A stretch of DNA of 64,000 bases, from NCBI GenBank assembly GCA_029962745.1, contig CM057156.1, positions 32,742,027-32,806,026 of the forward strand, read 5' to 3'. Made by a program: the position numbers and the translations under genes. Below are positions 48,110 through 60,693 of the stretch, one piece after another. Position 1 is the stretch's first letter, and every line of letters begins with the position of its first letter. Origin of the DNA: Echinometra lucunter (lineage: Eukaryota > Echinodermata > Echinoidea > Camarodonta > Echinometridae). The notes below the pieces were generated by a model, which worked only from the letters and a program-made list of their open reading frames with translations, made no database searches and was not told the DNA's origin.

Positions 48110-48599
48110 GTATATACTCTACTTTCTGTTTATTTGTTCTGAAATCATTTGCACTGTCTCACTCTAATGCTTATGCCGTTATAGCTTGTTTCGAAGACAA
48201 AGCATGATATTTGGCTGTTTATCTTCTTGCATATATATTTATACACAAAAAAGTTTTAAAAGGGGGGATGCATTTGTAGCCTGTAGAGAAGTAATGTATT
48301 CTACGTCATCAAACAGGCAAGGAAATTTGACTGATGAAGTTTAATCAGCTTAATCCACTTTTAATCCATGCTTAGAATGAAGATATTTTACTCTGTATAG
48401 ATTTTGTAAATCAAATAACAAAATGAATGTATAAACATATTGAATTTAGTCATGAAATGAAACTTTGTTAAGTTAATTTGATAATGGCATGATATTCGTT
48501 TGCTAATTCAATTAAACAATCAATGTACTGTACTTTTGATGGGATGAAGAGGTGGACAATTAGTTCTCCATAAATTTGGGAACTAAATCTGTCCATTTA

Positions 48600-48918
48600 G
48601 TTAGGGTTTAAACTATTGAATAATAAGTTTGATATGAGTTAGTATTGAGTAACTTTGATATGAGTTAGTATGATATTTATGAGTAAGTTTGATAGGAGTT
48701 TTAATGATGTTTATGAGTTAGTTTGATATGAGTTAGTAGGATATTTATGAGTTAGTAGGATATTTATGAGTTAGTGTGATATGAGTTAGTATGATATATA
48801 TGAGTTAGTATGATATGAGTTAGTATATGATATTTATGAGTTAGTATGATATTTATGAGTTAGTATGATATTCATGAGTTTGTATGATATTACCATGATA
48901 TTTATGAGTTAGTATTGT
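48600..48918 (+). repeat. Minisatellite abutting the exon 3 acceptor
   Basis: Many copies of GATATTTATGAGTTAGTAT and GATATGAGTTAGTAT, units of 15-19 bp, run through intron 2 and stop about 14 bp before the acceptor AG at 48931-48932. The polypyrimidine tract of that acceptor is short (TTGTTCTTCAATCCACAG). Confidence 0.9.
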
Positions 48919-48932
48919 TCTTCAATCCACAG

Positions 48933-49172
48933 GATTGTTCACATGAGGAGCTGGATTTCAGATCACAGCAGTGTGCAGCATATAATGATGAAAAGTATGA
49001 AAATAGAACAATAGAATGGGAACCAGTAGAAGCCTCATCACTACAAGAAATGTGCTCACTTGTATGTAGAGTCAAGCATCATAACTTTACAAAGATGCTT
49101 GCACCAAAAGTACTGGATGGGACTAGATGTAATAAAATTACCAAGGATATGTGTATTGCTGGAAAATGTGAG
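48933..49172 (+). CDS. ADAMTSL1: ADAMTSL1/3-like gene, exon 3: ADAMTS-type cysteine-rich domain
   Basis: Phase 0-0 exon of 80 codons between CCACAG and GAG|GTAAGT (residues about 83-162). It starts with DC, the last TSP1 cysteine, then DFRSQQCAAYNDEKYENRT, MCSLVCRVK, LAPKVLDGTRC and DMCIAGKCE. 'DFR.QQC...ND' and 'LAPKVLDGTRC....DMCI.G.C' are hallmarks of the cysteine-rich module following the first TSP1 in ADAMTSL1 and ADAMTSL3, and separate this gene from ADAMTSL4/6 and papilin. Two N-glycosylation sequons (NRT, NFT) are present. The gene is probably the single invertebrate counterpart of the vertebrate pair ADAMTSL1/3, so the symbol is approximate. Confidence 0.93.
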
Positions 49173-49624
49173 GTAAGTATACATCATATAATCACATTTG
49201 TAAATTACCAGGTGCAATTTATGTAAATGTTCCTGTGTACAAAATGAGCAATTTCATGGCATATAAAGAATATTTGATAGAAGATAAAACTACATTTTAG
49301 GTGGGCATTGATCTGGACAGGCCCCTACTTAAATGAGATTTATGCAAAAAAAAAGAAGAAAAAAGTGTAAGTTAATGCATCTTCGAAAACTTTTGCTCTG
49401 AGATTTAATGATTTCAATTTTTCATTGTAATGGTTTTGAGATATAGTGTTTGTAGTGGAAACGAATTTGGAAATAAGTGTTACTATTTCATGATGTAAAA
49501 TCTTAGAGCTGTGTAAATATCTATTTCTGTATGTGCTACCTACAACATGGAAAAGCATGTGATATTTTCAACTAAGAATAACAAAATAAGCTCATCGGAT
49601 AGGACATGAAGAAAGTCAGTGATG

Positions 49625-49630
<6 letters not shown>

Positions 49631-49669
<39 letters not shown>
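49631..49669. repeat. (TA)n microsatellite
   Basis: About 19 TA units in ADAMTSL intron 3. Confidence 0.95.
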
Positions 49670-51043
49670 AATAAGAGTTATCATTAAAAAAGTCAGCAAA
49701 GTACAAAAAAGTGTTGTGTTATTTAGTTTTGTCAATAGGAAAGTATGCACCTGTTTCTTGTATCACAAGCCTGTGTACAGCTTTTAGGAAGCAGTTGAAA
49801 AGAGTCTAATTTTTATACAAAAGCTCACTCACTTCCTTGCTATTCTCTCATCCAAAATGGATTTTGTTCCTAAACCCCTCCCCCCCCCCCAAAAAAAATA
49901 GAATTGTGATGAAAATAAGAGCTATAAAAAAGTAGAAAACACTATTCAAAGTTTCACATACAAGAAGACAAACTGATTTTCCCTTTTTTATATTTCTTGA
50001 CTAATACAGAATTTGATGAAATTGCCTATTTAGGCTCTATACAACTAGCTGCAGTTTGCCTGAAGTACCATTACATTGCATAAAATAAAGAGCCATTATA
50101 CAAGTATTTCTGTGTAAGCAATTATTCTCTATAGAAAGAAGACATTATTTGAAAACTTGTTAATAAAATGTAGCTACATGCATAGCCAGATTTAACTAAT
50201 GTATTCATTCATAAGAAACCAGTTTGATGATAGTGAAAAAAAAATCTGTATTAACTACTTTAGGCTTATATTTCATATCTACACATTTAATGTATTAGGA
50301 CTGTTTATCACATATTTTGATTCTCCATCACTTCATTACCATGAGAATTCCAGTGAAGAGGCTTCATTTTGTGGGGTACTCGATTGTTTCCTTTTCCTTG
50401 TCATCATTTATGTCTGGCTGCGTCGTCTTTTGTTTGGGTAATAATTTCCTGTCATTTGTGTGACATGTTGACTCTCATCATAGTTTAGCACTACATATGC
50501 TTTGAGTACATTGAAATGGAGGCATTATCCTCTGACGGAATATTTCACATTTGGAATCTATAAAAGCAAGGTAATTTTGTCTGCTCCCTCTGTTTTTATG
50601 TTGATGTAACTTTTTTGTGTGTATTAAAGATGCAAAGTATTTCCTTCATGTCTGCTAGCTTCCTGGACATGCAGATATTGGATCAGTCATTGACTAAATC
50701 TTCCTTTGTCTTTTTTTTCCAAATGAAATTTTCATTCATAACTTGACAGAACTTGAAAATCCTGTAAACCATGCTCTGACAGACAAAATTTGTCATGGCT
50801 TCAGTGGATTAATACAACGGCTATCATGAAACTACTGTATTTACTCTTACGCTTGCAATCAATTTGGGTAGCATGAGAGAATCTCATGAATTTGCCCCCA
50901 TGCACTGTCTGTGAACATACCTGAATATCACAGAAATGTTTTTTGATCAAATATGTAATTACACAAGCTTCTTTCGAAACAATAACAAAAAATTCTGTAT
51001 GCAATTCACCATTTAAACCTTTTTTTTTTGTAGTTAGTAGCCA

Positions 51044-51122
51044 TGAACCAGAATAGCCTGACGGTTAAGTTGCTGCCCGGCAAGCAGTAGATGACAGATT
51101 CAAATCCCACTGGTTCCAATTT
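51044..51122 (+). ncRNA. tRNA-like sequence, probably a SINE head or tRNA pseudogene
   Basis: GAACCAG and CTGGTTC, about 67 bp apart, could pair as an acceptor-like stem. Between them are an A-box-like TAGCCTGACGGTTAAG and a B-box-like AGATTCAAATCCC. An anticodon-like arm (GCTGC, loop CCGGCAA, GCAGT) can be drawn but lacks T33, and the D and T stems are weak. It is more likely a tRNA-derived retroposon than a working tRNA gene. Confidence 0.45.
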
Positions 51123-54100
51123 TTTCTGACTTGTGATTTTCATTACAGATCGAGCATACGATCTTCAACACTGGGAGTAATGCCGACAAATTTGTTTACA
51201 AATGATAAATTCCTCCCATTAAGCTTCTTCATTTATCAAAATTTATATATATTGTGATTTGAATTTTTTTTTTCATTTTTATGTTAGTTTATTCAGAGGA
51301 TTAGACTTGAAAAAAGGTGTAAACTGTCATTGCATGCTTTGGTTCTGAATGAAACTACATGAAGCCTAACATTTGTACTTCATCAAAATCTGTGTACATC
51401 ATGGTAGTGACTACTGCACACCTTCAATTCATAATCATATTATATGATCTGACAGCAATGGGCCCAAGAACAAGATCTGGACACAGTTTAGACTTTAACA
51501 TAGCCCCCCCCCCCCCCCCCCTCCATTCCCATTCAGTCAAAGGTTTTGCTGTAATTTAAAGGTAATAAGAAATGTAGATCTGGCTTACTTGAAATGTGTG
51601 AAGTAGTTTATGTCATGTCATTTATGACTTGCACATGCTTTGGAAGTTTTTGTTATTCTGTTGTTAGTGACATAATGCAAAGTAACTTCATTTTTATTAT
51701 AATTTATCAAGAAAATATGAAATCATGTGATAAACAAAGTGTTTAATATTCCCCCACAAAGAGTCCACAAGAAGTGAATCAACTTCAGTTTAGATTCTCT
51801 TTCATGGATCCTTTGGAAAACAGGAATTGGAATAAGCCTATAGTAGTAATATGTATATTGTGTAGGTACATGTAGCAGCCCCCCCCCCCCCCAAGATCTT
51901 TGATATTAAGGGGTTTATCAATGTTTTACACCTTTTGTATCTTGTTAGGGATAAAGTTGGGAGAAAATACAGCTGAAATGAGAGAAAATGCCTCTTTGGC
52001 AGGAAAGCAGGAAATTTAGGGGAAATGAGTCCAAAATGGGAGATCCCCCTCCCAAAATGTGAAAGGTTGGATTTGTATGTATTTAGTGAAAGATTTCATG
52101 CTTTGTGAATTCAATGTTTGTAAAAGAATATTAATACGGGCAAAATAAAGGAAATTTATAGTCCTTTTTGATAAAGTTTTGATACAGTAGTTATCATATA
52201 GAGGCCAAAGATCAAGGGTCAACAACCTATAGGAGGAAGTCATTTATGTACTTATGTACTTGCAGACTTTAAACAGGGTTGATAAGTTAGAGTTTTATTT
52301 ACACAGGGTAGCATTGTCAGTTACAAAACTGATTCTGCAATGGCCCTGTAGGCTTACTTAATGTAAATAGTCGACTGAAAACCTACAGAAAATTAATATA
52401 ATGTAAGAAATTCAAAGAGGAATGTTAATCTATTTACTTACTATATACAGAATGATCTTTCAGAATAAGGAGAATTTTAAGAAACAAAAAACAAGGAAAA
52501 TAAAAATGATTTAAAAGTAATCTTAAACTTGTATGATTGTTTAAACCTAACATTAAAATGATTTATTACACAAATGATGCATGCGCATTGAGTTCATTAT
52601 ATGATCTATCCACTCGAGTTGAAGCTGTTTGCATCTATTGCATGAAGCCATTAGGCTGAGTGCAATAGATACACACAGCCTCCAAAATATCAAATGTTTT
52701 TTTAGTTCAGATGCCAACATAATGACATCACAAGATAAGATCAGCCAAAAATTTTCATGGATTCATATCTACAAGTCATTTTAAAAATTTCTTTCATCAA
52801 AATGCTTTAAATTTCTCACTCTTAAAATTTTGACTGGTTGTCTCATCTTTGTATGAATTTTTCTGTTTGATAATACTTTTGATTGATCACTGAAACCAAT
52901 TGCTTGATATTTGATTGTTAATACAATTGTGAATGTGTCATCTTATACCATTTGTTGAAGCAGTCGCAAATTGGAATTGCAAAATTAATTAAGAGTATTT
53001 CCCTGAAAATTTTCATCGTACAGAATAATGCCCTGTGAAAAGCTTTGGAGTTCATATCAGGCTTTTATGCACTTGTCATGCTGTTAAACAACCCCTGGAG
53101 AGAGCCAATGACTGAAAATATTTTTGGAAATATGGCTTTCAAATTTTGCCTCCAGCTCAAAATGTGATGGTTGAAAGTAATCCTACAACAATGGTTATGA
53201 AATTGATATCACTGTCAGAGAGTAAGTCAACTAGGAGGTTATTTTTTTCTTGAAATGGATGTCAAAATGCAATGCACAATTTTCTAGCTGAAGTTGGACT
53301 ATAAATACATGCTCTGCATTTTGCTGTATGGAAAGAAACTGTTAGCAGAAACATGCATAAATGCTGCTTGGGTTAGATTTTTAAGTTTTTAACATTACTC
53401 TCATTTTAGAAAATATGTTCAAATTCATGAAACCCTTTATCCAAAAGTATTTGATTATCCCAGCTTATTTGAAATTTATGTTAAAGGTCAACTCAGGTCA
53501 ATTGAGTCAGATTATGTGTTTGAGGAAAATCACATTTTAAATTTGTTTATTTATCTTTAATCTATGATGTATACAAGCTGTATCCCTCCAAAGCAAATGC
53601 AGTTATCCTTTTAAATAGATTTCATACATCAAAGGTCATACTGAGGTTATTTCAGGTCATGAGTCTAGGCAGTGTGATGTATCTAGATAGATGGCCATGA
53701 TTTGGCAAAAAAAATGTGTAATTTTTTAATACCTTTTTCAGGTTTTTAGCATTTTGGATATTCAAGGAATTTTTTTTTTTTCGTTTGTCAAGATTTCAGC
53801 TTTCAAATTGACTTAAGTTTTTAAGAAGATTGCATCTAAATTTCAGCAATATTACCATTTTGATCTAAATGATCTGGTAGAATAATGTATGTCAGCTTGT
53901 CAGAGAAATGTGAACAATATTGAATATTTTGAACTGTAAAAATTGAAAATTTCTGGTCTCCCAAGTACCAAAAGTCCAAAACAAACTTGTTGTTTTTACC
54001 AGATCATGGCCATAGAGTGATACTGCTGTGGAGAATTCTAACATTACCCTTTAATTGTGAATGAATAGGTACATATAATGCTGAACATAGAGTTTTAAGT

Positions 54101-54671
54101 TTTAGGCTCCCTGATGGTGACATGTTGGTCAATTTAAGAAATAAATGTTTCTATTGTCAAGCAACATTAAATTTTCATAGCTGGACACTCTTATCATCAG
54201 TCTCACAAAATCAGTGTTGTGTCAATTGTGATTTATTTTGGGCCTTCAAACTTTTAGGAATCTGAGCCACTTATGAAGTTCTTAAATGTTTCATACATAC
54301 AAAAGGTAAATGTTTTTGCAGTACTTGAACTTTTCTGGGGCATAATCAGAGTTTTTTTGGTGATTGCTCTTACCCTTGACACAATTAGGCTTAGGCACAA
54401 CAGCACATGCCATTTCCCTTTTTTGTAGTTAAGGGACGAGGGAGAAATAAAGATTAAACCTTTCTTTGTTTTACCAATGATGGGTTGCAGATTAAACTTG
54501 CAATAAACAAGTTTTAATGTTCTGCTCAGAATTAAAAGCAGTATGGAAATAGTCTTGGTCTTATATTATAGACTAATATACATAGAGAAGATGGATCAAT
54601 TCTTATGATCATGAGAAAAATGAAGTAGTGGTCAACTTCTGAGAAAATACTTTCATCTCACATAAATATAC

Positions 54672-57519
54672 AGGGTCATTCTCAGAAACACATCACAATT
54701 GATGTAAGGAAAATGTGTAAAAACAAGGTTAACAGAATGAGTTGATAACTGTATAATATGAAAGTACGATAGACGAGAAAGTAGCATCAGAAAAGGGGCA
54801 AGTCAATGTCGCGTCAGTTTGAAGTACTGATGAGATGAACTCAGACCATGTAAATCGATGTTACGGAAGTTAACCGTGAGTATCGATCACATGAAACCTC
54901 AAGTTATTTCACTTTGGGAATGAAGTAATAATAGACACGTAAGGGCGGTAATAGGGTAATATCAAAAGTATATTTAATAAAAACAACATGCGTTTTCACT
55001 GAAGAAAAAATAGTTAAATATATATTTTTCTGTCGCAACTGTTTTGCAAAAATATATAAAATATACAAATCAAACATTGCACAATCTTTCATACAGAGTA
55101 TGTTCAGATTTTGAATGATGGAACCGAAGAAATATAGGGCATCTTTAACTCCAGACCCTAAATAATATATGTTCACTATTGGTAAGCGATGGGTTTTCCT
55201 CATCTCATTCTGCAGTGACATTTCCATTATTCACTCTTCGTTACGGAAGTTAACTGAAATATAAAAGCTTGAAATGATGCTCGTTCTTTTGTTAAGAATA
55301 CATATTAGATATGCCGAATCTTCTTCTGCACACATAATTCATAAGAATGATAAACAATTCGACATATTGCATGCACTGAGTTTGACACAAGTCAAATTGT
55401 GTAACAAAATTGTCTATCTAAAGACATGTATATTAGAAATCAAACATAGTTCATCTTTCATTCATGGGTTTCTGTTCATAGTTTGAATGAGACAACTAAA
55501 AACATGTAGGCCCTTAAAGTTCAGACCCTAAACAAAACGTGGTAAATACTGGTAGAATACACGGACATTTCTATCTCGTCCTTCTGTCGCAAATCCATTA
55601 CGCACGCTCCGTTATGGAAGTTGATAACTGATATAAATTTCTTACTTCCTTAAAAGAATGTAATTCAAACATTTTGAGTGTTGTTTCTTTTGAGAAAATT
55701 TAGTCTGGTCTTATCAGTTTATGCAACGAAAGTTATAGAAATCGGGATTTGAAACCAAATTTGGTGTGGTGAACAAGGGAAGCGGGGGGGGGGGGGGCGG
55801 GGGTTATCCTTTATATGTGACATTGCCAAATCCTTCCCACTAATTACATAACTCCGCATCTAGGTCATTGGTTTATGATGCTAAATGTACTTTATTCCTG
55901 TGCCACCTTAGGTATAAGAGTCATTAATAGTAGACTAAATGTATTTCGGAAATTTGCCGTTACGGAAATTAAATTTACTAGGGTCATTTTCATAAGTGAT
56001 TCTGAAAATCTTTCAATCTCTCGAAAATGTTTCTTCATGACAGTTCGGACACCTTAACATGCCCTTGGAATAAGTTAAACTTTACATCACTTAAGAATTG
56101 TTGGACTTTTATAAATTGTTGTTTGCGTAACGATTTGTAACTGTATATTGGGGCTTATCTTTATCGGCAAAATTCTACACACAGTGTTTGAAATATAAAT
56201 TAGAATTTATTGAGAGCAAGCAAACAATGTCAGCTAAAGCAAGGGTAAGTGCAAATCATATACAGCTCCATGCTATAGTGTAAGTTAAAGAAGTCTGAGA
56301 AGAGTTATCAAACTTAATACAAATCCTGTCTCCGTTGTAACACAGAAAATCAATGTTATGGGTGGAAATTGAACTATGAGGCCAAGCAAGTACTAGAGTA
56401 GCAAATATATTAACTTCCGTAACAAAACTGCATTATAAAATATAATTTAATATCAACTAATTTAGATGAGATGTAATCAATTTCATTTTTTATACAAGAA
56501 AATGTGGCCAAGTTGAAAAGACTTAGGAATCTCGTCTAGAATCTAAAACTCTTGGGAAATTGTTTTGATTGGAGATTTTCCCTCATTAGCTGGTGATGGT
56601 TGAATACAAATTGTATCAAATTTATATGACCAATGATAAACAACTGTGTTTATTAGGTGTTGCTAACTGAGGGTACCTTAGTTCACATAACCCTGAACAG
56701 AGCGGGATGATTTAGTAAAGCACATAATTTTAGCATATCGAAGAAAAAAATGTTACGGAAGTTAATGCGTAACGGAAGTTAATGTCTTTTAACTTTGTGC
56801 ACCGACCTAGTCCTTATTTAGAAATCGCGGTTTTGAAAACCATCATTTTAATGAATAGTGCCAATACATCTATTAAGATATGGAATACCTAGCAAAACTA
56901 TGAAGTGCATATTAACAAAGAGTGCGTTATGGATGTTATAGCTGTTTAGCCGTAAATTTAATTGTCAGAACTTGACCTTCCATTACGCATACTGCATGAC
57001 ACCTGTTGTCTCGTTGTATATTTATGCTTGTCTATGAATATCTCAGTACTTTCACATCCATTATCACATAATTTTAATCAGTTCCGGGAGGAGAAAATGT
57101 ACTAACCAAAAATCGTTACGGAAGTTAGAATGAATTTGAGACAAACTTTTAAGTGACAAAACTCACCATTTGATGACTCAATACAGGTATAAGCGAAATA
57201 TGTGAGAGAGCACGCCTAGCCGTCCCCACCAGCCATTAATGTAAGAAAGAAAGGCAGGCCCCTTACTAAAGAGAAAGAAAGTGATATCTGAAAATGACCG
57301 GGGACAGCGTCAATTCTAACAAAGTGCGAAAAGGGAAGGCTTTTGTATTCAAGTCAAAGCATCGCTGGCAGCCAAGCACAAGTGCGATGTGCTACTAATC
57401 TATTCATGTAATTGTCTTGATAAAATGTCATAAAAATAATTTATGAGTGTGAAGTTATAGGCCGAGATAGGTTGGGACGCTGTTTCCATGAATTGTGACG
57501 TTTTCCTGAGAATGACCCT
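54672..57519. mobile_element. 2.85-kb inverted-repeat element with spaced GTTACGGAAGTTAA motifs
   Basis: Terminal inverted repeats of 29 bp, 26 matching: left AGGGTCATTCTCAG then AAACACATCACAATT (54672-54700), right AATTGTGACGTTTTC then CTGAGAATGACCCT (57491-57519). Inside, GTTACGGAAGTTAA or close variants occur at about 54860, 55240, 55611, 55959, 56410 (inverted), 56752, 56769, 56924 and 57115. The left half is a degenerate tandem array of about 370 bp: CAAACAT...CTTTCAT...GTTTGAATGA...CAGACCCTAAA is repeated at 55072 and 55442. No transposase is recognisable; the longest open frame (54904-55227, minus) has no known domain. No clear target duplication. Confidence 0.8.
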
Positions 57520-58468
57520 ACATGGATGTATTTTCTAGTTATAGTGGCAACATTTTTCCACAAGATGTGTATGAATAAATATGGCCCATTTGGGAATACT
57601 AACAAGAAGATCATTACCTAGTCTGTAATCTGAAGAAAGGCATTACAGAATACTTCATCTTATTTTTCTTCTTATGAATAAGAGAAAACCCCAACACTAG
57701 TTGGAATAAGAAGTGAAATAGCAAGATTGATAGAGAGGGTTACTATTCAAAGCAAAGGTTCAAAGCCAAAGAAGGAGGGGGTAAGGAAAGCTGGCAACAC
57801 TGGTTATGTATCGGTGTAGTTTCTCTCCTGAGGCTGTGTAGAGTGGTCTGTCTATCAGAGACCTGCTACAGCTCTTCAAGTCTGTTTTCTTTCAATATTT
57901 TCTCTGAAAACATTCCCTACCCCTTTTGTGGTGAAGTGCTGTTGAGCACAGTTGTAATTTTAGGATGCAGCGGGGTATACACTCATGCTTTAAACAAAAT
58001 TGCTCTGTGAATGGCATAAACATTTTACATTTAATGGCTTTACTGCATTTCATTTCCTCACTATGCTTTCATAGTTAAGTCAAACATGTATAAAAGTTTC
58101 TTGGAATTCTTTTGTCTCATTGGTTACTACCCTTTCCACTCCCTTTCACAACGAATGATAGCTTTTGTTGATAGTATGTAGCTTTTGTTGAGATTTTCAT
58201 AATTGAACAATTTGATGGAGGGTGGAGGCATAAATGTTGATCGCACCTGGTCAAATTGCTGTTGTTTGTATAGTGATATATTTCTGCACTAAATTGTTGA
58301 TCTTCTTGTGTTCTTGAAGGTATTCTTTCTAAATTTTCACCATTACTGTACTACTTCAGTTTGAGACAAATCATTTCAAAATTATCATTATTATTATTAA
58401 TATTTGCTGTAGATTAGTTTAATTCTATTTATAAGTTGTGATTTTATTTGTTTTTCCTATCTATCCAG

Positions 58469-58592
58469 CCTGTTGGATGCGACCATGAATTCAATTCCAC
58501 TGCAGTGTTTGATAGATGTAAAGTATGTAATGGAGATAATACAACATGTCAGCTAATGAAGGGACGGAGAGTGATTGATCCAAGGCAAACAG
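58469..58592 (+). CDS. ADAMTSL1: ADAMTSL1/3-like gene, exon 4: end of cysteine-rich domain, start of spacer
   Basis: After CTATCTATCCAG (AG 58467-58468), 41 codons plus one base, ending ACAG|GTAAGC in phase 1. It begins PVGCDHEFNSTAVFDRCKVC and continues NGDNTTCQLMKGRRVIDPRQT. The pattern VGCD..LGS....D.C.VC.GD..TC is the conserved end of the ADAMTS cysteine-rich domain before the spacer. It joins exon 3 in frame (GKCE|PVGCD). Two sequons (NST, NTT) are present. The next exon was not found before 64000, so the remaining spacer, TSP1 and Ig-like regions expected of this family lie to the right. Confidence 0.92.
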
Positions 58593-59655
58593 GTAAGCAC
58601 TTTAAACTCTTTACTTGCTTAAGTGGACTAATGAAATAAACAGTGGAGTGCCACAGTTGAAATGTGGCACATGTACCATATAGATGTACCACATACATTC
58701 TATGTAATATTGTTCATTAGATTGTTTTGTAATATCAGAACCCTGTCCACAAGCATGGCTTTTTAAGTGTATCCCTCCTTGTTTGTATGCTGTTTTTAAA
58801 ATGGTAAATGCAAAGAAAAAACTACTCTGGCAGTCCAGGGTTCAGGTCTGTATTGGTAAAGAGCTGTACTGTAAGACTATCAGACTGTCAGACTGCTGTA
58901 GAAAAATTCTGAATTTCCTAAGGTAGATCAACTTGGGCATGTGTCACTCATTGCATTAACCTTTCAGTTAACACTCATGATCCAGGCTACATTGTCATCA
59001 GCTAATGACAGAGAGAATCGCCTCAGAATCCTGACAACTTGTAATAATAGCAATCATACCAGTGTATTTACATGCATGTGTTGTATATAATGGATTGATT
59101 ATCCTTTTTACGATATATCCAATCTAAAGTAATGTTCATCCAATTGCTTTGAGATCAGGTACTGCAACTAAATCATGACAAGGTACTGTTTTGTATTATG
59201 GTATACATGCATATGCATGCAGGGATGAAAGAGAAATCAAAGAGAAAAGTCATAGTTAGCTATGGCTAAGCGAAATGATAAAAACTACAAATAAAAGAAA
59301 ATGAGCAGAAGGGATGTAAAAAAAAAAGTCAAGGTAATCGATTTTATCCCTGAAAAGGTTCCTTGGCTTTTCTTGCTAGAAGGAAAGAGTTTTATGTAGA
59401 AAGAGTTTGATTTGTCTGTTGGAACATTGGACTAGAACATTTGAAAGAGATGGATTATAAATCAAGAAACTAAATTGGCACCCATTCAGTTTAGCCACTT
59501 ATGGTTACAAGTACCAATTCCATGACTTGGCTCTTATTCAAAAAACAAAATAACAAAGTACATATGTTACTGACTCCTTACAGCCAGCATAGATCATGGT
59601 CCATGGTAAGATGAAGTCTGCAATGATCTACATCCCCGTAAAACATTCACTTTCT

Positions 59656-59912
59656 TTCAGTGGTGGCACTACAGGGGGGGGGGGGGGGCAACGGGTAGCT
59701 GCCCCTAGCATTTTTCAAGTGATCCATAAAAAAAAAAAAGAAGGAGAAGAAGAAAGCAGGAAGATTATAGGGGAAGAGAGGGCAGGGTCATGCAACTATG
59801 CTCACTATTTGTTCATTTGAAACATGAATAAACTCACCAGTGGGGATACCAAGTCATCTTGCCCCCCCCCCCCTCCCCCTTCTATCAAAATATCCTTGCA
59901 CCACCCCTGCAG
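59656..59912. mobile_element. hAT-like element with 8-bp duplication and poly-G/poly-C
   Basis: CACTTTCT is present directly on each side (59648-59655 and 59913-59920). Ends CAGTGGTGGCACTACAGG plus poly-G, and poly-C plus CCTTGCACCACCCCTG, are inverted relatives. The 8-bp duplication and CAG-type terminus fit hAT. Confidence 0.82.
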
Positions 59913-59994
59913 CACTTTCTTATGCTTATTATAGGAACTCCCATTGGTTGTTCGCACTGTGTAATGCACGTAGATGTTGTTAAGACTTTTGATA

Positions 59995-60038
59995 GCTATA
60001 TATATAGATATATATATAGATATATATAATATATATTT
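59995..60038. repeat. (TA)n-rich microsatellite
   Basis: TATATATAGATATATATATAG-type repeats in intron 4. Confidence 0.85.
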
Positions 60039-60693
60039 CACTTCTCATTTTGTGTGATATTCACCTTGAGGAGGTAAAAAATTTACAGCATCTTAGTTTT
60101 GCTTTTATCTTGCTACTCAGCAGCTAAAAGCAAAAAAATCTGATGAACAGTTTTTTTAGGTTCTACCATAGCTGCACATAACCTTTAATCAAGTTGAAAG
60201 CAACACAGTCAAAAGCAGGTTGACAGGCTCACAAATTGTAGAATCTCAATTTCCATATGGTGAGAAGTAGTTGTAAAATCATCATTCATCCAGTTTGACA
60301 TGATGCTATTGTGTTAGAGGTCATCCCAGGTCACTCGGATAACTCTCAGTCAATAGGAAACTCATTATATTTTATGTTTGTCTGTCTCCTCTATTACAGT
60401 TCAATTACAGAGTCATAAAATATGTCTCAAATTATAAGGCTTGGGTAATTTCACCTCTCCATTTCAATATTAGAGTTGAGATGAAATAGGTACAAATGTT
60501 ACTAAGGTCATGATGAGTTAAGTCGGAGCTATCTTGAGTTGTCATATAAAGGCTGAAATTGACATGTCCCAGGATGAAATACAGATTATGTAGAATGATC
60601 TAAGCTAGAAAGTAATCTACTGTCTGCTGAGTTATTCTGTAGGGGAGGCATCATGGCTTAGAGGGAGACAGTGGTCTTGTAACCAGGAGAACC

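Larger units (their letters stand above)
49173..58468 (+). other. ADAMTSL1: ADAMTSL intron 3 (9.3 kb)
   Basis: Bounded by GTAAGT and CTATCTATCCAG. Contains a (TA)n run, the tRNA-like sequence near 51045, poly-C runs (49879, 51505, 51880) and the 2.85-kb inverted-repeat element at 54672-57519. Stretches 49700-51040, 51130-54670 and 57520-58468 are AT-rich and show nothing else I can support. Confidence 0.7.

Noticed and set aside
54904..55227. 107-codon minus-strand frame in the inverted-repeat element
   Set aside because: No transposase motif; composition like the AT-rich background. Not enough to call a gene.
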